DNA of 64,000 nucleotides from CAIXLI01 sp964587125 (GTDB lineage: Bacteria; Pseudomonadota; Alphaproteobacteria; UBA9219): assembly GCA_964587125.1 (NCBI GenBank), contig CAZPKC010000003.1:74853-138852 (forward strand), read 5' to 3'. The position numbers and the translations under genes were made by a program. A model generated the notes under the pieces. It saw only the letters and a list, made by a program, of their open reading frames with translations, was not told the origin of the DNA and made no database searches. This document shows positions 1 to 10,450 of this stretch, in pieces (the first letter of the stretch is position 1; every line of letters begins with the position of its first letter).

Positions 1-2724
1 TAAACCGAAACGATCCGCGCGATGCAAAATTATGGTGTTCGCGTTCGGAATATCGAGGCCGGATTCGACGATATTCGTAGCACACAAAACGTCGAACTGC
101 CGCGCATCGAAAGCGGTCATAATGTCTTCCAGACGCGCAGCGCTCATGCCCCCGTGCGCGCTGACGATTTTGACTTCGGGGACCAGATCATGCAGCTTTT
201 CCGCGACGCCCGCCAAGTCCTCGACATAAGGGCAGACGTAGAAAGACTGTCCTCCCCTATAATGCTCGCGCATGATCGCCTCGCGGATCACCAAAGGATC
301 GTATGGCAAAACGAACGTCCGCACCGCAAGCCGATCAAGCGGCGGCGTGGCGATAAGGCTTAGTTCGCGCACACCCGACAGGGCCAGTTGAAGCGTGCGC
401 GGAATGGGCGTCGCGGTAAGAGTCAGCACATGGACTTCCGCGCGAAGTTCCTTAAGGCGCTCTTTCTGCTTCACGCCAAAGTGTTGTTCTTCGTCGATGA
501 TCATAAGTCCGAGCGAACGAAAAACGACATCCGCGCCCAAAAGGGCGTGCGTGCCGATGACAATATCGACGCGGCCTTCTTTCATGTCTTCTTTCGTGCG
601 TTTGGAGTCGGTTGCCGCGACCATGCGAGACAACTGCGCAATGCGTATGGGAAAACCCCGAAAACGTTCGGTGAAAACGTTAAAATGCTGGCGCGCGAGA
701 AGCGTCGTCGGGACGACGACCGCGACTTGCAGCCCCGCCTGCACGACGGCGAAAGCCGCGCGCAACGCGACTTCCGTTTTGCCAAATCCCACATCGCCGC
801 ACAGAAGCCTATCCATCGGCTTGCCGCTCGAAAGATCGGCGAAGACCTCGGCAATGGCGCGTTCCTGATCTTCGGTTTCGGCGTAAGGAAACCGCGCCGC
901 GAATTCCTGATAGGCGCCATCCGGAATTTCAATAATTTCTCCCTTTTTAATCTCTCGTTCGGCGGCGATTTTCATCAAAGCGTCGGCCATGTCCTTCAGG
1001 CGCTTTTTAACGCGCGATTTTCTCTGCTGCCAGCCTAGTCCGCCAAGTCTGTCCAAAACAGCGCCGGATTCCGCGCCTCCGTAGCGCGTCAGAAGATCGA
1101 GATTTTCGACCGGAACGAACAGCTTGTCGCCCCCGTCATACGTAAGCTTGACGCAATCGTGAGAGAGCCCGAGGACGACGACGGTTTCCAACCCTTCGTA
1201 TCGACCGATGCCGTGTTCCGAATGGACGACAAAATCGCCAGGATTGAGCGAACCAAGTTCGAGTTGAAATTGCTTTGCGGCGCGGCGGGGACGGGGCGGA
1301 CGCATAAGACGATCGCCGAGTATGTCCTGCTCGGTAATGACGGCAAGGTCCGGCGAAACAAACCCGTGTTCCAAGCCTAAAACGATCAACGCGACGAGTT
1401 TCGTGTCGAGCTTTCGCAAGGATTCGTACGTGGAAACTTGCGTTTGGGCCGAGATGCCATGCGTACGAAGCAGCCCCGCAAGACGGTCCGCGGAACCTTG
1501 GCTATAACAGGCAAGCGCAACGCGTCGGTTTTGTTTTTGCTGACCCAAAATGGTGGCTTGAAGTTCCGCATAAAGATCGCTTTCTTGTTGCGCGAGGCGG
1601 GCGGACGCGAAATCGCGCCCGCGCATGCCCTGACAATCAAGCGTCAACGGATCAGCCGCTCCGAAAGGCGAAAAAGTCGCAACGGCCCTGCCCTCAAGCG
1701 CTTTATCAAGATCGGCCCTGGACAGGAACAAACTTTCCACAGGCGCTGGTTTATAAGGAATGTTGCCGTCTTTTTTCTTCGCGCGTTTGGCGGCCTGATA
1801 TAACGAAAGACGCGCCTGATAAAAATCGTCGATCTGTTGAAAGCGCGACGTTATCGCTTCGGACGATTGATGTTCGAAAACCACGACGGCTTCGGGCAAA
1901 TAATCGAACAGGCTGAATAAACGCGGATAGAAAAGCCCGAGCCAATGCTCCATTCCCGGAAATCTCGCGCCCTGCGTCACGGATTCATAAAGCGCGTCGC
2001 CTTCCGTCACCGCGCCGAACAACGCGCGATACGCGGAACGGAAATGCGCGATCGACGCTTCGTTGAGAATGACTTCCGCGCTCGGCCCCAGATGAAAGCT
2101 GTCTATTTTGTCGGTCGTCGTCTGCGTCAAGGGGTCGAAAACGCGGATACTGTCTATGTCATCGCCGAAATAATCGAGGCGCAAAGGCGCGCCGTATGCG
2201 GGCGGAAACAAATCGACAATGCCGCCGCGCACGGCGAATTCGCCCGCCTCGCGGACTGTTCCTGCGTTCACATAGCCATTCTGCGTCAGAAAGTTGCGTA
2301 ATTTTTCGACCGGAAGCGCGTCTCCGATGGCGGCATTAAGACTGGCCTGCTCCAGCACATCCGGCGGCAATGTTTTTTGCATTATGGCGTTTATCGTCGC
2401 GATGACAATGCAGGGTTGTTTAAAATCCTTCCGCAATCGGCTCAGCGCCGCAATCCTTTGACCGACGATATCCGTGTGGGGCGACACGCGGTCATAAGGC
2501 AGGCAATCCCAGGAAGGAAACGGCACGATTTCGCAATTCGGCGCGAAAAACGCCAAAGCATCGGCCAACACTCCTGCCCGTGTATCGTCCTGCGCCACGT
2601 AAAGGATGGGCTTACCCGCGCTGCGTATCGCAATTTCAGCAAGCACGCGCGCGTCATGTCCTTCGGGCGCTCCGGCAAGCGTCACACGGCCTTTTTGTTC
2701 AAGATTCCAGTCGGCGGTAAACAT
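1..2724 (-). CDS. mfd: Transcription-repair coupling factor Mfd (C-terminal part outside window)
   Basis: Mfd is a DNA translocase that removes RNA polymerase stalled at lesions and recruits UvrA. The minus-strand frame is open from the ATG at 2724 to base 1 (908 codons), so the 3' end is cut off by the window. The N-terminal UvrB-like module is followed by the RNAP-interaction region and then the RecG-like motor. The motor shows Walker A GDVGFGKTEVA (about 755-805), the GTHALLG motif, the DEEQ box (IIDEEQHFGV), motif III LTATPIPRTL, and NIVESGLDIPNAN near the edge. The translation ends in HRADRFGL, just where the QxxGRxGR motif should follow. The gene is divergent from dnaB. The start fits family N-termini, but its Shine-Dalgarno sequence is weak. 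Identification is secure. Confidence 0.96.
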   Translation of the reverse strand, partial: MFTADWNLEQKGRVTLAGAPEGHDARVLAEIAIRSAGKPILYVAQDDTRAGVLADALAFFAPNCEIVPFPSWDCLPYDRVSPHTDIVGQRIAALSRLRKDFKQPCIVIATINAIMQKTLPPDVLEQASLNAAIGDALPVEKLRNFLTQNGYVNAGTVREAGEFAVRGGIVDLFPPAYGAPLRLDYFGDDIDSIRVFDPLTQTTTDKIDSFHLGPSAEVILNEASIAHFRSAYRALFGAVTEGDALYESVTQGARFPGMEHWLGLFYPRLFSLFDYLPEAVVVFEHQSSEAITSRFQQIDDFYQARLSLYQAAKRAKKKDGNIPYKPAPVESLFLSRADLDKALEGRAVATFSPFGAADPLTLDCQGMRGRDFASARLAQQESDLYAELQATILGQQKQNRRVALACYSQGSADRLAGLLRTHGISAQTQVSTYESLRKLDTKLVALIVLGLEHGFVSPDLAVITEQDILGDRLMRPPRPRRAAKQFQLELGSLNPGDFVVHSEHGIGRYEGLETVVVLGLSHDCVKLTYDGGDKLFVPVENLDLLTRYGGAESGAVLDRLGGLGWQQRKSRVKKRLKDMADALMKIAAEREIKKGEIIEIPDGAYQEFAARFPYAETEDQERAIAEVFADLSSGKPMDRLLCGDVGFGKTEVALRAAFAVVQAGLQVAVVVPTTLLARQHFNVFTERFRGFPIRIAQLSRMVAATDSKRTKEDMKEGRVDIVIGTHALLGADVVFRSLGLMIIDEEQHFGVKQKERLKELRAEVHVLTLTATPIPRTLQLALSGVRELSLIATPPLDRLAVRTFVLPYDPLVIREAIMREHYRGGQSFYVCPYVEDLAGVAEKLHDLVPEVKIVSAHGGMSAARLEDIMTAFDARQFDVLCATNIVESGLDIPNANTIILHRADRFGL

Positions 2725-2770
2725 AAGGCGGAGACCTTCGCCCTTTTAACTTAAAACATCAAGGTATCTA

Positions 2771-2790
2771 GTTATCCACGTTATCCACAG
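2771..2790 (+). promoter_or_regulatory. Tandem DnaA boxes between mfd and dnaB
   Basis: Two directly abutting 9-mers, TTATCCACG (2772-2780) and TTATCCACA (2781-2789), lie in the 122-bp gap between the divergent mfd and dnaB starts. The second matches the consensus DnaA box exactly and the first differs at the last base. The boxes are seen in the sequence; DnaA control of dnaB or mfd is inference. Confidence 0.6.
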
Positions 2791-2846
2791 GCAATAGCAT
2801 ATATTTATCTGTAACTTCGGGCGGTTCATCTGATAGCATCCTTCTC

Positions 2847-4352
2847 ATGCCCGACCCTATCAACCTTCCCGCCTTGCGCGCCGTTACCGCTAATGACGCG
2901 ATCGGCGCCGTCCGCACGCCCCCGCATAACATCGAGGCCGAACAGGCTTTGCTGGGCGTCTTGCTTGTCAACAATATCGTCTATGAAAAAGTCGGCGAGA
3001 TTTTGGAACCCGATCATTTTTACGATCCCGTTCACGGGCGCATCTACGGCGCGATCGCGACGCTTATCAATCGCGGGCAAATCGCCGATCCCAAAACGCT
3101 GCGCGGCTTGTTCGACAACGATCCCGCATTGACGGCAGTCGGCGGAGCCAATTATCTGGTCGATCTGGCCGCCAATGTCGTCACGATTTTCAATTCCGAG
3201 GATTACGCGCATCTGATCCGCGATCTGCATCTGCGCCGCCAGTTGATAACGCTCGGCACCGATGTCGTGAACGAGGCGTTTCAGCACGATCTCGACAAGC
3301 CTGCGACCTCGCAGATCGAATCCGCCGAAGCCAAATTGTTCGAACTGGCGCGCACGGGCGAAACCGACCGCGGATTCGTCAAGCTGGAAAAGGCGCTCAT
3401 CACCTCGATCAAGCTTGCCGAAGAAGCGCACAGGCGCGACAACCACATCACCGGAGTCACGACGGGATTCACCGAAATCGACCGCAAGATGGGCGGATTG
3501 CAGCGTTCCGATCTGGTCATCATCGCGGGACGCCCGTCGATGGGCAAAACCGCTTTGGCCACGAATATGGCTTTCAACGCCGCGCACGCTTTTTTCAAAA
3601 GCGAAGGGCGCGAGGGTTCTCCGGCGGCGTTTTTCTCGCTTGAAATGTCGAGCGAACAATTGGCGACGCGCTTGCTCGGCGATTTTTCGAGCGTCCCTTC
3701 CGATAAAATCCGCCGAGGCGAGATCAAGACCGAAGATTTCACCAAATTCGTCGAAGCTTCGCAAACTTTGTCGCGCGTGCCGCTTTATATCGACGATACG
3801 CCGGGATTATCGGTCGCCGCCTTGCGCACGCGCGCGCGGCGCCTCAAACGCATGGTTCCCCAACTGGGACTGGTCATTATCGATTACTTGCAACTGTTGC
3901 GCGGAACGGGAACGCGGCGCGAAGACAACCGCGTTCAGGAAGTTTCGGAAATCACGCGCGGACTGAAGGCGCTCGCGAAAGAGCTGGATATCCCCGTACT
4001 TGCGCTGTCGCAGCTTTCGCGCGCGGTCGAAATGCGCGAGGACAAGACGCCCCAGTTGGCCGATTTGCGCGAATCCGGCTCCATCGAACAGGACGCCGAT
4101 GTGGTCATGTTCGTGTACCGCGAGGAATATTATCACGCGCGCTCAGAACCGACGCGCAGGCAGGACGAAGACGAAAGCAAATTCAACGACCGTTACAGCC
4201 GCTGGATGCAGCGCGGCGAAGAAGTCAACAACATCGCGGAAATCGTCATCGCCAAACAGCGCCACGGCCCCATCGGCACGATCAAGCTGCACTTCGACGG
4301 GCAGTTTACGAGGTTCTCGAATTTGGAAAAACGGTTTGACGAGCAGGGATAA
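2847..4352 (+). CDS. dnaB: Replicative DNA helicase DnaB
   Basis: Hexameric 5'-3' helicase of the replication fork. At 501 residues it has the usual family length. The N-terminal helical domain begins at NIEAEQALLG (about residue 28). The RecA-like motor has Walker A GRPSMGKT at about 228-235 and Walker B LVIIDYLQLL at about 341-350. ALSQLSRAVE and the LRESGSIEQDADVV stretch supply the sensor and arginine-finger region. The C-terminus IVIAKQRHGPIGTIKLHFD is typical. It is preceded by tandem DnaA boxes and is divergent from mfd, which suggests its own replication-linked promoter. Its stop lies 23 bp from the end of the convergent PPOX-like gene. No intein or truncation is seen. Confidence 0.98.
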   Translation: MPDPINLPALRAVTANDAIGAVRTPPHNIEAEQALLGVLLVNNIVYEKVGEILEPDHFYDPVHGRIYGAIATLINRGQIADPKTLRGLFDNDPALTAVGGANYLVDLAANVVTIFNSEDYAHLIRDLHLRRQLITLGTDVVNEAFQHDLDKPATSQIESAEAKLFELARTGETDRGFVKLEKALITSIKLAEEAHRRDNHITGVTTGFTEIDRKMGGLQRSDLVIIAGRPSMGKTALATNMAFNAAHAFFKSEGREGSPAAFFSLEMSSEQLATRLLGDFSSVPSDKIRRGEIKTEDFTKFVEASQTLSRVPLYIDDTPGLSVAALRTRARRLKRMVPQLGLVIIDYLQLLRGTGTRREDNRVQEVSEITRGLKALAKELDIPVLALSQLSRAVEMREDKTPQLADLRESGSIEQDADVVMFVYREEYYHARSEPTRRQDEDESKFNDRYSRWMQRGEEVNNIAEIVIAKQRHGPIGTIKLHFDGQFTRFSNLEKRFDEQG

Positions 4353-4375
4353 GTTTTTCCCATGAAGAAGGCTCT

Positions 4376-4786
4376 TTATACGACTTTAAAATCCTCGGAA
4401 TCGAAGGCGCTATAATACCTTCCGTTTTGGGCCGTGAATTTGAGAACGGAGTAATCGGAATCGGTCACGCCTTTCGGGTAATATATCTCGTCGCCTTCGC
4501 GCCAAATTTTCTTCTTCGAGATTTTGTCCCTCAGGACTTTCATTTTGCCCGTCAGAAGGACTCCTTCGTTCTCGCTGAAGAAGTACACGCACGCTTTCGG
4601 ATTCTTCAGATACCGCTTCGTCGCTTTCGAGGACGCGTTCGTCGAAAAGAAAAAACGCCTGAGCCCTTCCCTTTTCCTGAGTTGCATGGCTTTCGCGTGG
4701 GGAAAACCCTTCCCGTCCACGGAAGCGATAATGGAAACGTTCGACTTGTCGATAAAAGCGGCGACGGCTTTGTTTGCGCTTTTCAT
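4376..4786 (-). CDS. Pyridoxamine 5'-phosphate oxidase-like flavin-binding protein (general stress protein 26 type)
   Basis: A 136-residue protein resembling the split-barrel PPOX-like family that binds FMN, FAD or F420. Visible features are the N-terminal helix followed by the VSIIASVDGKGFPHAKAM strand pair, the RRFFFSTNASSKATKRYLKNPKACVYFF core typical of the family, and a Trp/Tyr-rich end. PdxH-specific substrate residues are not apparent, so it is unlikely to be the vitamin B6 enzyme itself. It sits 6 bp downstream of another small minus-strand gene and is probably co-transcribed with it. The substrate and cofactor cannot be told from sequence. Confidence 0.8.
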   Translation of the reverse strand: MKSANKAVAAFIDKSNVSIIASVDGKGFPHAKAMQLRKREGLRRFFFSTNASSKATKRYLKNPKACVYFFSENEGVLLTGKMKVLRDKISKKKIWREGDEIYYPKGVTDSDYSVLKFTAQNGRYYSAFDSEDFKVV

Positions 4787-4792
4787 GGCGCT

Positions 4793-5167
4793 TTATTTCT
4801 TTTTTCTTGTAAACGCCGCGGCGAGTTTCCGCATTGTCGAGGCTTGGCGCTCGGTGGATTTCGGCGGAGGAACTGCCGGGTTTTGGCGCCTGTCCGTCGG
4901 AAGGCGCGTCGAGGTTATGATATCGCTGATCGCCGTGCGCGAGAATTTTTCGGAGGAAACGTCTTCCGGTTCGCCTTCGGCGGACAAGCGTAAGTAATGG
5001 TCGATATGCCCCGTCGCTATTGCCTTAAGATGCGGCTTGGTCATCGCCAGAAGCAAAGCGGGATCGCGCACCGCCCACGTGATAAGAAGTTTATGGGCGT
5101 CATGCCTGTTTTGACCGGCTGCAGCCAACGCTTCCTTGATTTTGGCGCGCATAAGGCTTTCCGACAT
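4793..5167 (-). CDS. Hypothetical protein
   Basis: A 124-residue basic protein without a domain I recognise. The first 60 residues look helical (MSESLMRAKIKEALAAAGQ, then a DAHKLLITWAVRDPALLLAMT stretch). The rest is low complexity, rich in Ser, Thr, Pro and Lys, and ends RKKK. No signal peptide or membrane segment is visible. It lies between clpX (19 bp after the clpX stop) and the PPOX-like gene (6 bp gap), which suggests read-through from clpX. Codon use resembles the neighbours, so it is likely a real gene. Function unknown. Confidence 0.7.
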   Translation of the reverse strand: MSESLMRAKIKEALAAAGQNRHDAHKLLITWAVRDPALLLAMTKPHLKAIATGHIDHYLRLSAEGEPEDVSSEKFSRTAISDIITSTRLPTDRRQNPAVPPPKSTERQASTMRKLAAAFTRKKK

Positions 5168-5186
5168 AGATGCCTCCCTTTCTTAA

Positions 5187-6461
5187 TTACGCTTTGGCCG
5201 CGGTCATGGGCGCGGCATCGCGTTTTTCGCCGTGAACGTAGATCGGCTTCGATTTGCCCTCGACGACATCCTTGGTAATAAGGACTTTTTCTACGTCGGT
5301 CGTTCCGGGAAGCTCGTACATGGAATCGAGAAGGACGGCTTCCATAATCGACCGAAGGCCGCGCGCGCCCGTTTTGCGGTCAATGGCCTTGACGGCGATG
5401 GCCTTCAAAGCATCGTTATCGACTTCGAGCTTGATGTCCTCCATTTCGAACAAGCGCTGGAATTGCTTGACGAGCGCGTTTTTGGGCGTTGTCAGAATGT
5501 CGATCAACGCCGCTTCGTCGAGATCGGTCAATGTCGCAATCACCGGCAAGCGTCCTATAAATTCGGGAATCAAGCCGAATTTCAGCAAATCTTCCGGCTC
5601 CGTTCCTTGCAAAATGTCGCCCGTGCGGCGTTCGTCCGGCCCGCGCACGTCCGCGCCGAATCCGATCGAGCTGCCGCGACCGCGAGCGGAAATGATCTTC
5701 TCAAGGCCCGAAAACGCGCCGCCGCAGATGAACAAAATGTTGGTCGTATCGACTTGCAGAAATTCCTGCTGCGGGTGCTTCCGGCCGCCTTGCGGGGGCA
5801 CGGACGCTATCGTCCCTTCCATTAATTTCAGCAAAGCCTGCTGCACGCCTTCGCCCGACACGTCGCGCGTAATCGAGGGATTGTCAGATTTGCGGCTGAT
5901 TTTGTCGATTTCGTCGATGTAGACTATCCCGCGCTGCGTGCGCTCGACGTTGTAATCGGCGGCTTGAAGCAATTTAAGAATGATGTTTTCGACGTCTTCG
6001 CCGACATAGCCCGCTTCGGTCAGCGTCGTCGCATCGGCCATCGTGAACGGCACGTCGATGATGCGCGCCAGCGTTTGAGCGAGAAGCGTTTTGCCGCAGC
6101 CGGTAGGTCCCACAAGCAAAATATTCGACTTCGCCAACTCGACATCCGAAGAGCGGGCGCTGTGCGCAAGGCGCTTGTAATGGTTATGCACTGCCACCGA
6201 CAAGACGCGCTTGGCATGGTCCTGCCCGATCACATAATCGTTGAGGATCGCCATAATGTCTTTCGGCGACGGAACGCCTTCCTTGGATTTGGCGAGCGTC
6301 GTCTTGCTTTCCTCGCGGATGATGTCCATGCACAATTCGACGCATTCGTCGCAGATGAAAACGGTCGGGCCCGCGATCAGCTTGCGCACCTCGTGCTGGC
6401 TCTTTCCGCAGAAAGAGCAGTAAAGCGTGTTCTTAGGGTCTGTGTTCGTGGGTTTTGTCAT
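5187..6461 (-). CDS. clpX: ATP-dependent Clp protease ATP-binding subunit ClpX
   Basis: AAA+ unfoldase that feeds substrates to ClpP; 424 residues, the normal length. The N-terminal C4 zinc-binding domain has CSFCGKSQ and CDECVELC. Walker A GPTGCGKT is at about 118-125, Walker B IVYIDEIDKI at about 179-188, and the sensor region follows (IPEFIGRLPVIATL). GARGLRSIMEAVLLDSMYELP near the end is the sensor-2 region. It is downstream of clpP on the same strand (64-bp gap), the standard clpP-clpX arrangement; lon is not the next gene here. ClpXP commonly degrades cell-cycle regulators in alphaproteobacteria, which matches the cell-cycle signals elsewhere in the window. Confidence 0.98.
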   Translation of the reverse strand: MTKPTNTDPKNTLYCSFCGKSQHEVRKLIAGPTVFICDECVELCMDIIREESKTTLAKSKEGVPSPKDIMAILNDYVIGQDHAKRVLSVAVHNHYKRLAHSARSSDVELAKSNILLVGPTGCGKTLLAQTLARIIDVPFTMADATTLTEAGYVGEDVENIILKLLQAADYNVERTQRGIVYIDEIDKISRKSDNPSITRDVSGEGVQQALLKLMEGTIASVPPQGGRKHPQQEFLQVDTTNILFICGGAFSGLEKIISARGRGSSIGFGADVRGPDERRTGDILQGTEPEDLLKFGLIPEFIGRLPVIATLTDLDEAALIDILTTPKNALVKQFQRLFEMEDIKLEVDNDALKAIAVKAIDRKTGARGLRSIMEAVLLDSMYELPGTTDVEKVLITKDVVEGKSKPIYVHGEKRDAAPMTAAKA

Positions 6462-6525
6462 GGAACTCTCTTCATCGTGACGATACCTGCGATTAGCACT
6501 TTAAAAACCATTCGTTACCATACCC

Positions 6526-7179
6526 TTAAACTGCCTTCTTTTCGTTTTCGGCGGTGTCGGGGCGCTTGGAAACGACTTCGTCGATCAAACCGAAGGCCTT
6601 AGCCTCTTCCCCGGACATGAAATTGTCGCGGTCGACGGCGGCGGCAATTTTTTCGATCGGCTGTTTACAATGGCGGACGTAGATTTCATTCAATCTCTGG
6701 CGCATTTTAAGGATTTCGCGCGCCTGAATTTCGATGTCCGCCGCCTGCCCTTGAGCGCCCCCCGAAGGCTGATGGATCATAATGCGGCTGTTGGGAAGCG
6801 CAAAACGCTTGCCCGCTTCGCCGCCCGCCAGAAGCAACGACCCCATTGAGCAAGCCTGGCCGATACATACGGTCGAAACGGGCGATTTGATATATTGCAT
6901 CGTATCGTAGATCGCGAGGCCTGAGGAAATAACGCCGCCCGGAGAGTTAATATAGAAGGAGATTTCCTTGGCAGGATTTTCCGATTCTAAAAACAGCAAC
7001 TGAGCGCAAACGAGGCTGGAAACATGATCTTCGACTTCGCCGACCAGAAAAACGATGCGTTCCTTAAGCAAACGCGAATAGATATCGAACGAGCGTTCGC
7101 CGCGCGAGGTCTGCTCGATCACGATCGGAACGAGCATATTATCAAACGTCTCTAGGGGATGGCGTTCGTGGGTCGGCAT
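6526..7179 (-). CDS. clpP: ATP-dependent Clp protease proteolytic subunit ClpP
   Basis: Serine peptidase forming the double-heptamer chamber of ClpXP; 217 residues. The catalytic Ser is in GQACSMGSLL (about 108), His in MIHQPSGG (about 134), and Asp follows in the AVDRDNFMS region. The frame extends upstream to 7287, but the chosen ATG at 7179 gives the typical MPTHERHPLETFDNMLVP N-terminus and has an AGGAG Shine-Dalgarno about 9 bases upstream. The longer form adds 36 residues not typical of ClpP. It precedes clpX on the same strand. Confidence 0.97.
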   Translation of the reverse strand: MPTHERHPLETFDNMLVPIVIEQTSRGERSFDIYSRLLKERIVFLVGEVEDHVSSLVCAQLLFLESENPAKEISFYINSPGGVISSGLAIYDTMQYIKSPVSTVCIGQACSMGSLLLAGGEAGKRFALPNSRIMIHQPSGGAQGQAADIEIQAREILKMRQRLNEIYVRHCKQPIEKIAAAVDRDNFMSGEEAKAFGLIDEVVSKRPDTAENEKKAV

Positions 7180-7185
7180 TGGGGG

Positions 7186-7193
7186 AACTCCTC
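7186..7193 (-). promoter_or_regulatory. Shine-Dalgarno that fixes the clpP start
   Basis: Read on the minus strand, AGAGGAGT lies about 8-9 bases before the ATG at 7179. No comparable site precedes the upstream in-frame start at 7287, so the shorter ClpP is preferred. Confidence 0.65.
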
Positions 7194-7329
7194 TAAAAAA
7201 GCGCTGCAGAAGGATTCTTTCGATAGCAAGCGACTTTAGCGCATTAAATGCACCGTTTGCAAGGGATGGATAACGCGCTAGACTCAATATATAGTCCCTT
7301 TTTGGGGGGATTCTTTAAATGGCAAAAGA

Positions 7330-7785
7330 ATGATCGAGCATCTTGTCTGGCTGTTTTCCGCTTTCATGGTGATTGTAACCGTGACCGTGCATTACGAGGT
7401 CATGACGGTCGTTTCCGACAAAGTCATTCCGTGGGCGCAAAAACACGTCCACTCGCGCCGCGTTATGGCTTATGGAATTGCCGGACTTTTGGCCGGGCAT
7501 ATTACCGAGATAGGGTTGTTCGCTATCGTGACAAAAATTCTGGTATATTTCCCCATGTTCGGCTCGGTTCAGGGCGGCGTGGACTACGGATGGGGGGATT
7601 TCCTTTATCTCTCGGCCGTCAATTATACGTCCCTTGGCGACAACATCCTTCATCTGGTCGGCCCCGCCCGCGCAATCGCCGCCTGCGAATCCTTGGCGGG
7701 CATGATGATGATCGCGTGGTCGGCCTCGTTCGCCTACCTGAAGATGGAAATGATCTGGGAACGGCGCAGGGCAAGAAGGGATTAG
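7330..7785 (+). CDS. Two-TM ion channel-like membrane protein with degenerate selectivity filter
   Basis: A 151-residue membrane protein with hydrophobic segments at about 5-25, 48-75 and 115-140, and a pore-loop-like stretch between the last two (FLYLSAVNYTSLGDNI). The layout resembles the Ion_trans_2 potassium channel family, where the loop normally reads TxGYGD. Here TSLGD lacks the central Tyr-Gly, so K+ selectivity cannot be assumed. The C-terminus is short and charged (ERRRARRD), with no RCK domain. The start at 7330 overlaps the stop of a 4-codon reading frame at 7319-7333. It is divergent from clpP and convergent with murC. Family assignment is moderate; function is inference. Confidence 0.7.
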   Translation: MIEHLVWLFSAFMVIVTVTVHYEVMTVVSDKVIPWAQKHVHSRRVMAYGIAGLLAGHITEIGLFAIVTKILVYFPMFGSVQGGVDYGWGDFLYLSAVNYTSLGDNILHLVGPARAIAACESLAGMMMIAWSASFAYLKMEMIWERRRARRD

Positions 7786-7789
7786 CCTT

Positions 7790-9256
<1,467 letters not shown>

Positions 9257-9325
9257 AATTTTCGTTCTAAACCCCTTGTGCTTCCCAAATGCGCCTCAAA
9301 TATAGCCTAAGAACAAGTCGCGACG

Positions 9326-10450
9326 CTAAACAGCTTGCCAATTTCTATATTGTGACGACTTTACAACGGCGGCGATGCAATCGGCAAGCCCATCCGCCGC
9401 CGTCACTTTTCCCCACGCGCGCGCGGCGGCTGCCGTTTTGATGAGGGAGGACGGCAAGGCCATCAATGATTCCACCCTCACGGCCAATGACTCCGGCGTA
9501 AACGCCTGCTCCGGAATCAGCCACGCGCCCCCTGCTTCGGCCACGGCTTCGGCGTTGGCGGTTTGCTCGCCCGCATGGCCCCCCGGATAAGGAACTAAAA
9601 TCGAAGGACGCCCGACGACGGTAAGCTCGGCGATGGTCGAGCCTCCGGAGCGGCAGATAACCAGATGCGCTTCGGCCATCCGTTCGGGCACGTCGTAAAA
9701 GAAAGGCGCAAGCTCGGCGTCGACTCCGGCGGCGGCGAATCCCGAACGCGCCGCTTCGATGTCTTCTTTGCGGCATTGTTGCGCAATCACGATGCGGCGG
9801 CGCAGATGTTCGGGCATCAAGGCCAAAGCCTGCGGCACGACATAACTGAATACGCGCGTTCCAAGGCTTCCTCCAAGGACAAGGATTTTCATGGGGCCGT
9901 TCTCGGACAGACCGGCGTAGGGCTTGGCGCGCAATGCCATAAAGTCCGGACGCACCGGATTTCCGGTATAGGCCAGACGCGCGCCATCGGGAGGCTTTAA
10001 CCCAAGGACTTGGGGAAATGATGTCGCTATGACGCGGGCTTTATTTATTAAGGCGCGGTTGGCGCGTCCCAAAATGGCATTTTGTTCATGCAGGCAAATA
10101 GGAACTTTCAACTGCGCGGCGGCATAGAGCGTCGGAACGGAAGGATAGCCTCCAAAACCGACGACAACTGCCGGACGCAATTTGCCCAAACGCCACCGCG
10201 CTTGCAACAGGCCGATGCCCATTTCAACGATGCCGCGAATTTTTCCGAATATTCCGCGCCCCAAAGAGCTGGCGCGGATTCGATAGACGGGGATGAGCAA
10301 ATCGCCGCTGAATTTAACGCCGCGTTGATCGGTTACCAAAGCGACGCGATAGCCGCGCCCTAAAAGTTCGCGCGCCAAAGCTTCCGCCGGAAAAATGTGG
10401 CCGCCGGTGCCTCCGGCCGCAAGGACGACGAGGGGAGATGATTCAGTCAT
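9326..10450 (-). CDS. murG: UDP-GlcNAc--undecaprenyl-PP-MurNAc-pentapeptide GlcNAc transferase MurG
   Basis: Membrane-associated GT-B glycosyltransferase that converts lipid I to lipid II; 374 residues from the ATG at 10450. Hallmarks are the N-terminal GGTGGHIFPAEALA loop (GGTGGHxxPA), GGYPSVP, HEQNAILGRANR, a GGSLGTRVFS loop (GGSQGA in many homologues), and CRSGGSTIAELTVVGRPSILVPYP with GEQTANAEA. An in-frame upstream start at 10546 would add 32 atypical residues inside sppA. The chosen ATG overlaps the sppA stop (ATGACTGA), indicating translational coupling. Confidence 0.97.
   Translation of the reverse strand: MTESSPLVVLAAGGTGGHIFPAEALARELLGRGYRVALVTDQRGVKFSGDLLIPVYRIRASSLGRGIFGKIRGIVEMGIGLLQARWRLGKLRPAVVVGFGGYPSVPTLYAAAQLKVPICLHEQNAILGRANRALINKARVIATSFPQVLGLKPPDGARLAYTGNPVRPDFMALRAKPYAGLSENGPMKILVLGGSLGTRVFSYVVPQALALMPEHLRRRIVIAQQCRKEDIEAARSGFAAAGVDAELAPFFYDVPERMAEAHLVICRSGGSTIAELTVVGRPSILVPYPGGHAGEQTANAEAVAEAGGAWLIPEQAFTPESLAVRVESLMALPSSLIKTAAAARAWGKVTAADGLADCIAAVVKSSQYRNWQAV

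Noticed and set aside
2826..3764. 312-codon minus-strand frame inside dnaB
   Set aside because: It is antisense to a conserved gene, and the translation has no recognisable domain.
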